Positions 1 through 6,449 of a stretch of DNA of 7,478 nt are shown piece by piece (position 1 is the stretch's first letter; each line of letters begins with the position of its first letter). The notes below the pieces were generated by a model. It made no database searches. It was not told the DNA's origin and saw nothing but the letters and a program-made list of their open reading frames with translations. Where the stretch lies: positions 1-7,478 of the forward strand of contig JANYDM010000130.1 in the NCBI GenBank assembly GCA_025363575.1. The letters are read 5' to 3'. The stretch comes from Betaproteobacteria bacterium. Lineage in GTDB: Bacteria > Pseudomonadota > Gammaproteobacteria > Burkholderiales > SG8-41. A program made the translations under genes and the position numbers.

Positions 1-204
1 AACGGCGTTGCGCCGAACCCCGGCTGGCTGCGCGGCATTCGCGTCGGCCGATTGAGCGATGGCGCGGTGCTCTACCGCATTCCGGACCTGCAGGAATTGA
101 AAGGCACGAGCGCTGCGGAAGGTGTGGCCGTCGATGCGCAAGGCAATGTCTACGGCGGTGAGGTCGGCCCGCGGCAAATCGCGAAGCATGTAAAGAGCCA
201 TTGA
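1..204 (+). CDS. NHL/SMP-30-like beta-propeller protein, C-terminal fragment
   Basis: This is the 3' end of a gene that starts before the window; reading frame 1 is open from the first base to a TGA at 202-204. The last 67 residues contain the blade-type motif GVAVDAQGNVYGGEVGP, which matches the hydrophobic-D-xx-GN-hydrophobic-Y pattern of NHL and SMP-30/gluconolactonase-like six-bladed propellers, and end in a basic tail (KHVKSH). Such propellers are often secreted and act as lactonases, lyases or scaffolds; the fragment does not show which. It is followed after 36 bp by the PQQ dehydrogenase on the same strand, so the two are probably co-transcribed. The active-site part of the protein is outside the window, so no specific function is assigned. 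Confidence 0.7.
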   Translation, partial: NGVAPNPGWLRGIRVGRLSDGAVLYRIPDLQELKGTSAAEGVAVDAQGNVYGGEVGPRQIAKHVKSH

Positions 205-240
205 ATCTTGTTGAAACGTAGTTCCGTGCGGGGGGAGCCG

Positions 241-1911
241 ATGAAAACAATATATTGCTTCTGGTGGTGCCTGTGGTCCGCGCTCGCGGTCGCGCAGACC
301 GCCGACGATTTGCTCGACAAAAATAAGAATACCGAAAACGTGACCACCCAGGGCATGGGCTATGCGCTCAGGAACCACAGCCCGCTCAAGCAAATCGACA
401 AGTCGAACGTGAAGCGCCTCGTGCCGATCTGGAGCATGAGCCTGATGAACGATTTCGGCGAGACCGCGCAGCCGACGATTTACAACGGGGTAATGTACGT
501 GATCAACGCGAAATGGACTTTCGCGATCGATGTCGCCACCGGCACGCAACTCTGGCGCACCGAAGCCGAGTGGCCGCCCGAAGCGGCGGCGCAGGCGTGC
601 TGCGGCGTGATCAGCCGCGGCACTGCGACAATTTACAACGGCAAACTCTATCGCATCACGCTCGACAATCACGTGCTCGCGCTCGACATGAAGACGGGCA
701 AGCAGATCTGGAACCAGAAGTTTGCCGAGTACAAAGAGGGTTACACCGCGACGAGTGCGCCGCTGATCGCCAACGGCGTGCTCATCACCGGCATGGCAGG
801 CGGCGAATTCACCACGCGCGGATTTTTGAATGGCTGGGATCCCGAGACTGGAAAGCATTTGTGGCGGCGTTACACGATACCCGCGCCCGGCGAGCCGGGT
901 TCCGAAAGCTGGCCCAAGGACGGCGAAGCTTATAAATACGGCGGCGCGCCGACCTGGCGCAGCGGCGCGTACGATCCCGAGCTGGATCTCGTCTACTGGG
1001 GCACGGGCAATGCGGAGCCGTGGAATCCCGCGCTGCGCGGCGGACTCGACAGCTTGTACGCGAGCAGCGTGCTGGCCATCCGCCCGAAGACCGGCGAAAT
1101 CGTCTGGCATTACCAGTACACGCCCAACGACGTTTACGACGTCGATGCCACCGATGAACCGGTGCTCGCCGATATCCTGTTCGAGGGCAAACCGCGCAAA
1201 GTGATGTTTCAGGTCAACAAGAACGGATTCATGTATACGCTCGATCGCACCAACGGCAAGCTGCTCGCGGCGCACCCTTTCACCAAGGTCAACTGGGCGA
1301 GCCACATCGATCTGAAAACCGGCCGGCCGGTCTTGACCGATCTGCACGACCGGTTGATCAACAAAGGCGAGGAAGTCACGATTTATCCGCAGCGCGGCGT
1401 GAATGCATCACCGGTTGCGTTCAACCCGAATACCGGCCTGATCTATACCAGCAGCTGGCAGATCGGCCGTATCGTGAAACTTGCACCCGTGCCGGCGAAC
1501 CAGCGCATCGGCGGGCGTTCCACCGGCGTGACGACTCGCGAGTACGTCGTGCAGCCCGGCGAGGTCGTCGGTCACCATATCGCGATGGATCCCATCTCGG
1601 GGAAGAAGAAGTGGGAGATACCGCTCGTCGAGCGCGCAACTTCCGCCGGCATGCTGGCCACGGATGGGGGCCTCGTCTTCACCGGCGACGTCAACGGGAA
1701 GTTTATTGCGCTCGATGAAGACACCGGCAAAACGCTGTGGCAGTTCCAGACGAGTTCCTCGATCAACGCTACGGCCGTCACGTATACCTACAATGGCCGT
1801 CAATACGTCAGCATCGCGTCGGGGCTGGCCGGCAATTCCGCGCGCCGCATGGCCAGGGGCACAGTGCCGACCGGCGGCTCGATGTGGACCTTTGCCTTGA
1901 TGCCGGATTAA
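241..1911 (+). CDS. periplasmic PQQ-dependent alcohol dehydrogenase, methanol/ethanol family, DxD (lanthanide-type) active site
   Basis: Predicted to oxidise an alcohol or aldehyde in the periplasm with pyrroloquinoline quinone, passing electrons to a cytochrome c. I chose ATG 241 because GGGGGAG lies 3-9 bases upstream and the protein then opens with a Sec signal peptide (MKTIYCFWWCLWSALAVAQ, cut before TADD). A TTG at 208 would add 11 residues and hide the signal. The 556-residue protein shows repeated propeller docking motifs such as DVATGTQLW, DMKTGKQIW, DPETGKHLW and DEDTGKTLW. Family active-site residues are present: vicinal C120-C121 with R126, metal ligand E189, W239 stacking on PQQ, N257 in GTGN, catalytic D300, an extra acidic residue D302 and K327 in NKNG. 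D302 sits where lanthanide enzymes (XoxF, ExaF/PedH) have Asp and calcium enzymes usually have Ala, Ser or Thr. There is no C-terminal CxxCH domain; the cytochrome gene follows after 17 bp. The substrate is unknown. Confidence 0.93.
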   Translation: MKTIYCFWWCLWSALAVAQTADDLLDKNKNTENVTTQGMGYALRNHSPLKQIDKSNVKRLVPIWSMSLMNDFGETAQPTIYNGVMYVINAKWTFAIDVATGTQLWRTEAEWPPEAAAQACCGVISRGTATIYNGKLYRITLDNHVLALDMKTGKQIWNQKFAEYKEGYTATSAPLIANGVLITGMAGGEFTTRGFLNGWDPETGKHLWRRYTIPAPGEPGSESWPKDGEAYKYGGAPTWRSGAYDPELDLVYWGTGNAEPWNPALRGGLDSLYASSVLAIRPKTGEIVWHYQYTPNDVYDVDATDEPVLADILFEGKPRKVMFQVNKNGFMYTLDRTNGKLLAAHPFTKVNWASHIDLKTGRPVLTDLHDRLINKGEEVTIYPQRGVNASPVAFNPNTGLIYTSSWQIGRIVKLAPVPANQRIGGRSTGVTTREYVVQPGEVVGHHIAMDPISGKKKWEIPLVERATSAGMLATDGGLVFTGDVNGKFIALDEDTGKTLWQFQTSSSINATAVTYTYNGRQYVSIASGLAGNSARRMARGTVPTGGSMWTFALMPD

Positions 1912-1928
1912 CGGCAGGCAAGATATCA

Positions 1929-2249
1929 ATGAGATATGCGTTGGCTATTATCGCCATGTGCGCGATCGCGCCGGCCGCGGCACAAAATCCGCCGGCGGAA
2001 ATATTTCTGCCCGAGCAAATCAGCCGCGGCGGCGAAACTTTCGCCGAGTACTGCGCGCCGTGTCACGGTGAGCGCATGAGCAACCCGGAGCTGTTCAACC
2101 TCAGGGCTTTTCCGAAAGATCAACGCGCGCGCTTCGTCAACTCGGTCACCAATGGCAAGAACGCGATGCCGCCGTGGCGGGGCCAGTTGCAACCCGCCGA
2201 TATCGATGCTTTGTGGTCGTACGTCGCTACTGGAGAAAAGAATCCCTGA
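1929..2249 (+). CDS. small periplasmic monohaem cytochrome c
   Basis: A 106-residue class I-type cytochrome c, the likely electron acceptor of the adjacent PQQ dehydrogenase. It starts at ATG 1929 with a Sec signal peptide (MRYALAIIAMCAIAPAAAQ), followed by one haem-attachment site CAPCH (C42, C45, H46) and a probable distal ligand M80 in the motif NAMPPW. The C-terminal helix is typical (DIDALWSYVATG). It starts 17 bp after the dehydrogenase stop in a different frame, and ends 3 bp before the next start, so an operon is likely. The same frame is open back to 1737, but that part lies inside the dehydrogenase gene and lacks a signal peptide. In type II quinohaemoprotein dehydrogenases a similar domain is fused to the propeller; here it is a separate gene. 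Confidence 0.9.
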   Translation: MRYALAIIAMCAIAPAAAQNPPAEIFLPEQISRGGETFAEYCAPCHGERMSNPELFNLRAFPKDQRARFVNSVTNGKNAMPPWRGQLQPADIDALWSYVATGEKNP

Positions 2250-2252
2250 CCC

Positions 2253-3113
2253 ATGAAAACCATCCTTGCCCCCGATCCCAATCCGGTCAAACCCAAGTAC
2301 GTGCCGCCGCCGCGCGCGTGCGACGCGCATTGCCACGTGTTCGGGCCCGGCGCGAAATTTCCCTACTCGCCCAACCGCAGTTACACGCCGCCCGATGCAC
2401 CGAAAGAGCAGCTTGCGGCATTGCATAAGCACCTCGGCTTCTCGCGCGCAGTGCTCGTGCAGGCGAGCTGCCACGGCATCGACAACGCTGCAGTCATCGA
2501 CGCATTGAACTGGTCGCAAGGCGCATGGCGCGGCGTCTGCATGATCAACGACCTTGTCACAGACAGCGAGCTGCGCACGCTGCATGCGGCCGGTGTGCGC
2601 GGCGCGCGCTTCAATTTCGTGGCGCATCTCGGCGGCGCGCCGGATCTCAGGGTGATCGAAGCGGTCGTCAAGCGCATCAAGCCGCTCGGTTGGCATTTGC
2701 AGGTGCACCTGGATGCACAGGACATCGGCAGCTATCGGGATTTTCTGCTGGGGCTCGACATTCCGTTCATCGTCGATCACATGGGCCGCATCGTCGCGAA
2801 GAACGGGCTCGAGCAGCAACCGTTCAAGCTTCTGTTGGACCTCATGAAAGACGAGCGCGTGTGGGTGAAAGTGAGCGGCTCGGAACGCGTTTCGTCGAGC
2901 GGCCGCCCGTACCACGACGCGATGCCGTATGCGCGCGCGCTGATTGCCGCGGCGCCGGGCCGCGTGCTGTGGGGCACCGATTACCCCCACCCGAACGTCA
3001 GGGAAATGCCGAATGACGGCGAGCAGGTCGACCTTTTTGCGCTGACCTTTCCCGACGAGGCGACGCGCAAAAGGATACTCGTCGACAACCCCGACAAGCT
3101 GTACTGGACTTAG
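2253..3113 (+). CDS. amidohydrolase family 2 (COG3618), LigI-like lactonase
   Basis: A 286-residue TIM-barrel hydrolase without a signal peptide, so probably cytoplasmic. Landmarks in order: DAHCHVFGP (H26, H28), GARFNF (R119), QVHLDA (H152), FIVDHMGR (H176) and WGTDYPHP (D243). These match the amidohydrolase-2 family and most resemble 2-pyrone-4,6-dicarboxylate lactonase (LigI) of lignin-derived aromatic catabolism. As I recall the LigI literature, its H31, H33, R124, R217, Y49 and D248 fall at a constant offset of five on H26, H28, R119, R212, Y44 and D243, with H180 on H176. Two other reported substrate-binding residues, R130 and Y156, would correspond to H125 and H152, so the substrate may differ from PDC. 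The start is 3 bp after the cytochrome stop, with GGAGA at 2232-2236 rather far upstream (16 bases). I would call it a lactonase-like hydrolase of unknown substrate. Confidence 0.88.
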   Translation: MKTILAPDPNPVKPKYVPPPRACDAHCHVFGPGAKFPYSPNRSYTPPDAPKEQLAALHKHLGFSRAVLVQASCHGIDNAAVIDALNWSQGAWRGVCMINDLVTDSELRTLHAAGVRGARFNFVAHLGGAPDLRVIEAVVKRIKPLGWHLQVHLDAQDIGSYRDFLLGLDIPFIVDHMGRIVAKNGLEQQPFKLLLDLMKDERVWVKVSGSERVSSSGRPYHDAMPYARALIAAAPGRVLWGTDYPHPNVREMPNDGEQVDLFALTFPDEATRKRILVDNPDKLYWT

Positions 3114-3120
3114 AACTACC

Positions 3121-4104
3121 TCAATCGCCGCGCGCGCCGGATGCCTTGACGAGCGGCGTCCAGATTTCGGTCTGCGCCTTGATGAATGCGCGGTATTCCG
3201 AAGGCCCGGTGGCGGCGATGTCCATGGCAAGACTGTTCAATCGCTCGCGCACATCCGGACGCAGCAGTATCTTCGTTGTCTCGTCGTGCAGCTTCGCGAC
3301 GATACGCGCCGGCGTTTTCGCGGGCGCGTGCAAGCCGTGAAAATTAAGCCCCTCATAGCCCGGCACGACGGTGGCGATGGATGGCACGTTCGGCAAGCTC
3401 GCCGTCGGCTGCGCGCTGGTCACGCCAAGCGCGCGCAGCTTGCCTGCGTTGACCTGCGCGAGTGCAGTCGACACCGCAATCATTGCGTAATCGACTTCGC
3501 CCACGAGCACGCCGGTCAGCGCCGGGCCGCCGCCCTTGTATGGAACGCTGATCACCTTGACGCCCGCCATCTTGCTCATGAGATCGCCGAAAATGTGCGC
3601 GGACGTGCCTATGCCCTGCGAGCCGTAGCGCAGTGCGTCGGGCTGCGCCTTCGCTCGCTCAATCAAATCTTTCAGGCCGCTGATCGGCGATGCGGCCGGC
3701 ACCACGAGTGCAAGCGGAAACGTGACCCACAAGCCGACGGCCTCGAAGTCGCGCAGGGGATCGTACGGTAGCTGCGGATACATGGCCTTCGCCATCGCCA
3801 TCGTCGCGATGGAGCCGATGACCAGCGTATAGCCGTCAGGCTGCGCTTTCGCGACGAGATCGCTGCCGGTCGTGCCACCGCCCGAGGGCCGGTTATCGAT
3901 GATGACCGTTTGCCCCATGCTCTCGGTCATGCGCTGGCCCATGATGCGCGCGAGCGTGTCGGTCGAGCCGCCGGGCGCAAACGGCACGACCATGCGGATG
4001 GCGCGGGCCGGATATTGTTGCGCCGATGCGGCAAATGCGCCGAGCAGGCAGCAGGCGGCCAGTAAGCCACGGACGCGGGTGTGCGTCCCGATTTTCAGCC
4101 GCAT
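3121..4104 (-). CDS. tripartite tricarboxylate transporter substrate-binding protein (Bug/TctC family), second copy
   Basis: A 327-residue periplasmic receptor. The start at 4104 is chosen because GAGG lies six bases upstream; an in-frame ATG at 4116 has no good ribosome site. The N terminus is a Sec signal peptide ending ASA-QQ. The sequence LAAC at residues 15-18 also fits a lipobox, but the hydrophobic stretch before it is short, so ordinary cleavage is preferred. Family motifs: YPARAIRMVVPFAPGGSTD (residues 31-49), GQTVIIDNRPSGGGTTG (64-80), PDGYTL (89-94) and VPYKGGGPALTG (188-199). D49 is at the position that contacts ligands in characterised Bug proteins. The gene starts 20 bp after the stop of the first Bug gene, so they are probably co-transcribed. 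No TctA or TctB membrane genes are in the window; many Bug genes are orphans of this kind. The ligand cannot be predicted. Confidence 0.93.
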   Translation of the reverse strand: MRLKIGTHTRVRGLLAACCLLGAFAASAQQYPARAIRMVVPFAPGGSTDTLARIMGQRMTESMGQTVIIDNRPSGGGTTGSDLVAKAQPDGYTLVIGSIATMAMAKAMYPQLPYDPLRDFEAVGLWVTFPLALVVPAASPISGLKDLIERAKAQPDALRYGSQGIGTSAHIFGDLMSKMAGVKVISVPYKGGGPALTGVLVGEVDYAMIAVSTALAQVNAGKLRALGVTSAQPTASLPNVPSIATVVPGYEGLNFHGLHAPAKTPARIVAKLHDETTKILLRPDVRERLNSLAMDIAATGPSEYRAFIKAQTEIWTPLVKASGARGD

Positions 4105-4124
4105 TGTTTTCCTCATGTCCGGGT

Positions 4125-5066
4125 CTATTGCGCCGTTTCGACGCTGATTCCCGCGTCCTTGATCACCTTGCGCCAGCGCGCGTATTCGTTGCGGATCATG
4201 TCCTGCAGGCCCTGCGGCGTGCTCGTGACGGGCTCGACGCCCTGCAACAGTAATTTCTGGCCGAACTCGGGCTGCGCGAGCACCTGGTTCAAAGCCACGT
4301 TGATGCGGTTGACGATAGCTACCGGCGTGCCGCGCGGCGCCAGCAGCCCGTACCACGAAGTATTGTTGAATCCCGGCAGCACGTCGGCGACCGGCGGAAT
4401 GTCCGGCAGCGATTTGATGCGCGTCGGATGGCCGATGGCGAGCAGCTTCACGCGCCCCGCTTTCCAGTGCTGAAGAATTTGCGGAATGCCGGAAAACGTC
4501 ATCTGCACCTGACCGCTGATGAGGTCGACGAGCGCGGGACCGCCGCCTTTATAGGGTACATGGACAATGTCGATATGCGCGAGCGCCTTCAGCAGCTCGC
4601 CGCCGAGATGGTTCGGCGTGCCGGTGCCCGGCGAGGAGAAGTTGATCTTGCCCGGATTCGCCCGCGCGAGGTCGATGAATTCCCGCGTCGTGTTGGCTGG
4701 CACGCCGGCGAACACGGTCAGTGCGAACGGCGCGTATACCGCAAGCCCGATCGGTGCGTAATCCTTTTGCGAATCGTAAGATAGAGGCGTGCCCAGCGCG
4801 GGGCTCACAACCAGACCCGCCGAAGTGCCAAGCAAAAGCGTGTAGCCGTCGGGCGCCGCCTTCGCGCCGAGCGCGTGCCCGAGCGTCGAACCCGCGCCGC
4901 CTCGATTGTCGAGCACGACCTGCTGGCCCCAGAGTTCGCTCAGCTTCGCGGCCAGCTCACGTCCGGTGAAATCCACCGAACCGCCCGGCGGATACGGCAC
5001 GATAAGACGCACCGGCTTGTTCGGATATGTCTGCGCGGCGGCGTGTACCGCCAACAACGCGCACAT
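4125..5066 (-). CDS. tripartite tricarboxylate transporter substrate-binding protein (Bug/TctC family), first copy, uncertain start
   Basis: A periplasmic solute receptor with the family motifs YPNKPVRLIVPYPPGGSVD, GQQVVLDNRGGAGSTLG, PDGYTL and VPYKGGGPALVDL, and a probable ligand-contact Asp (D32 from this start). The start is unclear. ATG 5066 gives 313 residues and a very short signal (MCALLAVHAAAQ) with no basic n-region; AAGGGG lies 12 bases upstream. Reading in from an ATC at 5087 would give a textbook signal peptide (KGLIVFMCALLAVHAAAQ after the initiator), but ATC is a very rare initiator. The frame is open further to ATGs at 5201 and 5198 and a TTG at 5204, but those extra residues are encoded by an inverted-repeat unit (5091-5247) and do not look like Bug sequence. 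The gene lies downstream of the hydrolase on the same strand, separated by that unit, and 20 bp before the second Bug gene. Confidence 0.9.
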   Translation of the reverse strand: MCALLAVHAAAQTYPNKPVRLIVPYPPGGSVDFTGRELAAKLSELWGQQVVLDNRGGAGSTLGHALGAKAAPDGYTLLLGTSAGLVVSPALGTPLSYDSQKDYAPIGLAVYAPFALTVFAGVPANTTREFIDLARANPGKINFSSPGTGTPNHLGGELLKALAHIDIVHVPYKGGGPALVDLISGQVQMTFSGIPQILQHWKAGRVKLLAIGHPTRIKSLPDIPPVADVLPGFNNTSWYGLLAPRGTPVAIVNRINVALNQVLAQPEFGQKLLLQGVEPVTSTPQGLQDMIRNEYARWRKVIKDAGISVETAQ

Positions 5067-5090
5067 GAAAACGATTAACCCCTTGATGGA

Positions 5091-5247
5091 ACCGCCGACA
5101 AGCGCCGATGAACGCGGATGAGAGAGAGTCCGATCGACAATTGAGCATGGACACTTGACAACGAATTGGCCCGCGCCCGGTTTAATAGTATTGTCCATCA
5201 TCAACTATCCATCGCCTATTGCATTTAAATCGGCGTTCATCGGCGGT
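5091..5247. repeat. 157-bp unit bounded by imperfect inverted repeats (REP/BIME- or MITE-like)
   Basis: The left end reads ACCGCCGACAAGCGCCGAT (5091-5109). The reverse complement of the right end (5247 back to 5229) reads ACCGCCGATGAACGCCGAT; 16 of 19 bases match. The core CGCCGATGAACGC (5103-5115) is also repeated perfectly as GCGTTCATCGGCG (5233-5245). The left arm looks like a roughly 12-base unit used in tandem (CCGCCGACAAG, CGCCGATGAACG, CGGATGAGAGAG). The interior is more AT-rich (around 5180-5227) than its surroundings and has no convincing gene. I see no clear target-site duplication. It occupies most of the gap between the hydrolase and the first Bug gene. Motifs of the type GCGTTCATCGGCGG are, to my recollection, common intergenic repeats in environmental bacterial genomes. 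Confidence 0.6.
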
Positions 5248-5255
5248 CACATTTT

Positions 5256-5273
5256 GCTTTAGTGCACTAAAGC
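5256..5273. repeat. 18-bp perfect palindrome at the hydrolase stop codon
   Basis: The sequence GCTTTAGTGCACTAAAGC is its own reverse complement. It includes the TAG stop codon of the minus-strand hydrolase (5269-5267) and lies 8 bp from the end of the inverted-repeat unit. As RNA it could form a seven-pair stem with a TGCA loop, but no T-run follows on either strand, so it is not a standard intrinsic terminator. It could be a dimeric regulator site, a weak hairpin protecting the transcript end, or part of the repeat. No regulator gene is nearby. Confidence 0.5.
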
Positions 5274-6421
5274 CTTCCACCGAGCCGCTCCGCGAGCCAA
5301 TCGGCGACGAGGTTGGAGCCGACCTGCCGGTTGTCTTCCTGGCAGTGGTCGCTGCCGCCATCCAGCGTGGTCAGCACTTTCAGCGTCTTGTCCTGCGAGC
5401 CGCAGGCATCGTAAAGCTTTTGCGCGAATTCGAGCGGTACGATGTTGTCGTTCTCGCCGTGTATGCAGTAGAACGGACAGCGCATTTTTTCCGCGACGCC
5501 GGTGAGCCGGTAGTTCTCGAGCTTCTTCATGCACGCGTCCATATCGGGCATGCCAAGCACCCACGGCAATTGAAACGATGGCGCAGACAGTTTCGTGCCG
5601 CCGGTTTCCATGATCTTGCGCCGCCGCACCCACGACTCGTGATAATCCCAGTGCCCGCCCCAGGCAACGCACGCTGCGAAGCGCGGCTCCATCGCCGCCG
5701 CACGCGGCGCGTAATAGCCGCCCATGCTGAACCCCATCACGGCCATGCGCTTGGCGTCGACCTCGGGGCGCTGCGCCAGATATTCGTAAGCTGCGCGCGC
5801 CGGCACTTCATAATCGAAACGACTCGGGATGCCTTGCAAACGCAGTGCTTCGCCCTGCCCCGGCCCATCGATGGCGAGCGTGTGTATGCCGCGGCGGCCG
5901 ATCTCGACGCCGCCAAACAGCACCGACAGTTCCTTGGCATTGTCGAGCCCGTCGAACATCACTACCGTCGGTGCCGGACCTGTGACATCCGCTTTGTAAA
6001 ACCACGCCGGCAGCGTCGTGCCCTCATAAGGCACCTCTACACGCTCGATATTTGGATAGCGGGTCGCGATGCCTTTGCCGAAACAGCGCAGACAGCTGCG
6101 GTAGGTGTCCCATTTGCGCTCGGACGGCGCGATAAAACGCTCGCCGCAGAAATAATAGGTCGCCGCGCGCAGGTAATAGCTGCCCGCCGTCAGTTCGTAA
6201 CCGTCTTCCGCTGCCTTTTCCGCGTAGCCCTCGATGCGCTTTGCCATCGCGGTCCACTCCTGCCACCAGCGCTCGTTGTCGCCGACATGCGCTTTGAGCT
6301 GCTGGCCGATCTGGTCGATCTCCCCCAGCGCGGCCGCGCCCTGCGCCGCCATCTCAATGCCGAACATCATGCCCTGCGACCACATGTGGTGGCCGGGGAA
6401 GTACTCGAACCAGTGACTCAT
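5267..6421 (-). CDS. alpha/beta hydrolase, 2,6-dihydropseudooxynicotine hydrolase/FrsA-like
   Basis: A 384-residue serine hydrolase without a signal peptide, probably cytoplasmic. The start at 6421 has GGAAG six bases upstream. The first 125 residues are a helical, Trp/Tyr-rich N-terminal domain (for example SYYLRAATYY); the alpha/beta core follows. Core motifs in order: FDGLDNAKE (156-164, oxyanion region), IDGPGQGE (184-191), nucleophile elbow GFSMGG with S232, GENDN with D325, and GGSDH with H359, giving a complete Ser-Asp-His triad. The G-L-D/E-x-x-K-E and DGPGQGE motifs and the N-terminal cap resemble the C-C-cleaving hydrolase of nicotine breakdown and fungal Ayg1-type enzymes; this relationship suggests cleavage of a C-C or ester bond, but the substrate is unknown. 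It is upstream of two Bug receptor genes on the same strand and divergent from the M20 peptidase. Confidence 0.88.
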   Translation of the reverse strand: MSHWFEYFPGHHMWSQGMMFGIEMAAQGAAALGEIDQIGQQLKAHVGDNERWWQEWTAMAKRIEGYAEKAAEDGYELTAGSYYLRAATYYFCGERFIAPSERKWDTYRSCLRCFGKGIATRYPNIERVEVPYEGTTLPAWFYKADVTGPAPTVVMFDGLDNAKELSVLFGGVEIGRRGIHTLAIDGPGQGEALRLQGIPSRFDYEVPARAAYEYLAQRPEVDAKRMAVMGFSMGGYYAPRAAAMEPRFAACVAWGGHWDYHESWVRRRKIMETGGTKLSAPSFQLPWVLGMPDMDACMKKLENYRLTGVAEKMRCPFYCIHGENDNIVPLEFAQKLYDACGSQDKTLKVLTTLDGGSDHCQEDNRQVGSNLVADWLAERLGGRL

Positions 6422-6449
6422 GCCGTGCTTCCATGAACGCGGAAGGCGA

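Noticed and set aside
1905..1935. Frameshift splitting a fused quinohaemoprotein
   Set aside because: The dehydrogenase ends with a normal C terminus and the cytochrome has its own start and signal peptide, so two intact genes are more likely.
1926..3230. 434-codon open frame on the minus strand
   Set aside because: It covers the cytochrome and amidohydrolase genes in antisense; it is Arg-rich and has no family motif.
4105..4356. Upstream extension of the second Bug gene
   Set aside because: The extra residues are read out of frame through the end of the first Bug gene and precede a clear signal peptide; GAGG supports the start at 4104.
5155..5186. Plus-strand promoter with TTGACA and TTTAAT
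   Set aside because: The spacer is 20 bases, too long for a good sigma-70 promoter, and no plus-strand gene follows.
5256..5273. Intrinsic terminator for the hydrolase gene
   Set aside because: The palindrome can form a hairpin but is not GC-rich and has no T-run after it on either strand.
5219..6436. 405-codon open frame on the plus strand
   Set aside because: It is antisense to the alpha/beta hydrolase, whose motifs and triad are clear; the translation is Arg/His/Ala-rich with no recognisable domain, as expected of a GC-rich shadow frame.
6433..6443. ATGAACGCGGA, identical to 5108-5118 in the repeat unit
   Set aside because: Eleven bases alone, without the rest of the repeat, may be chance; at most a degraded fragment.
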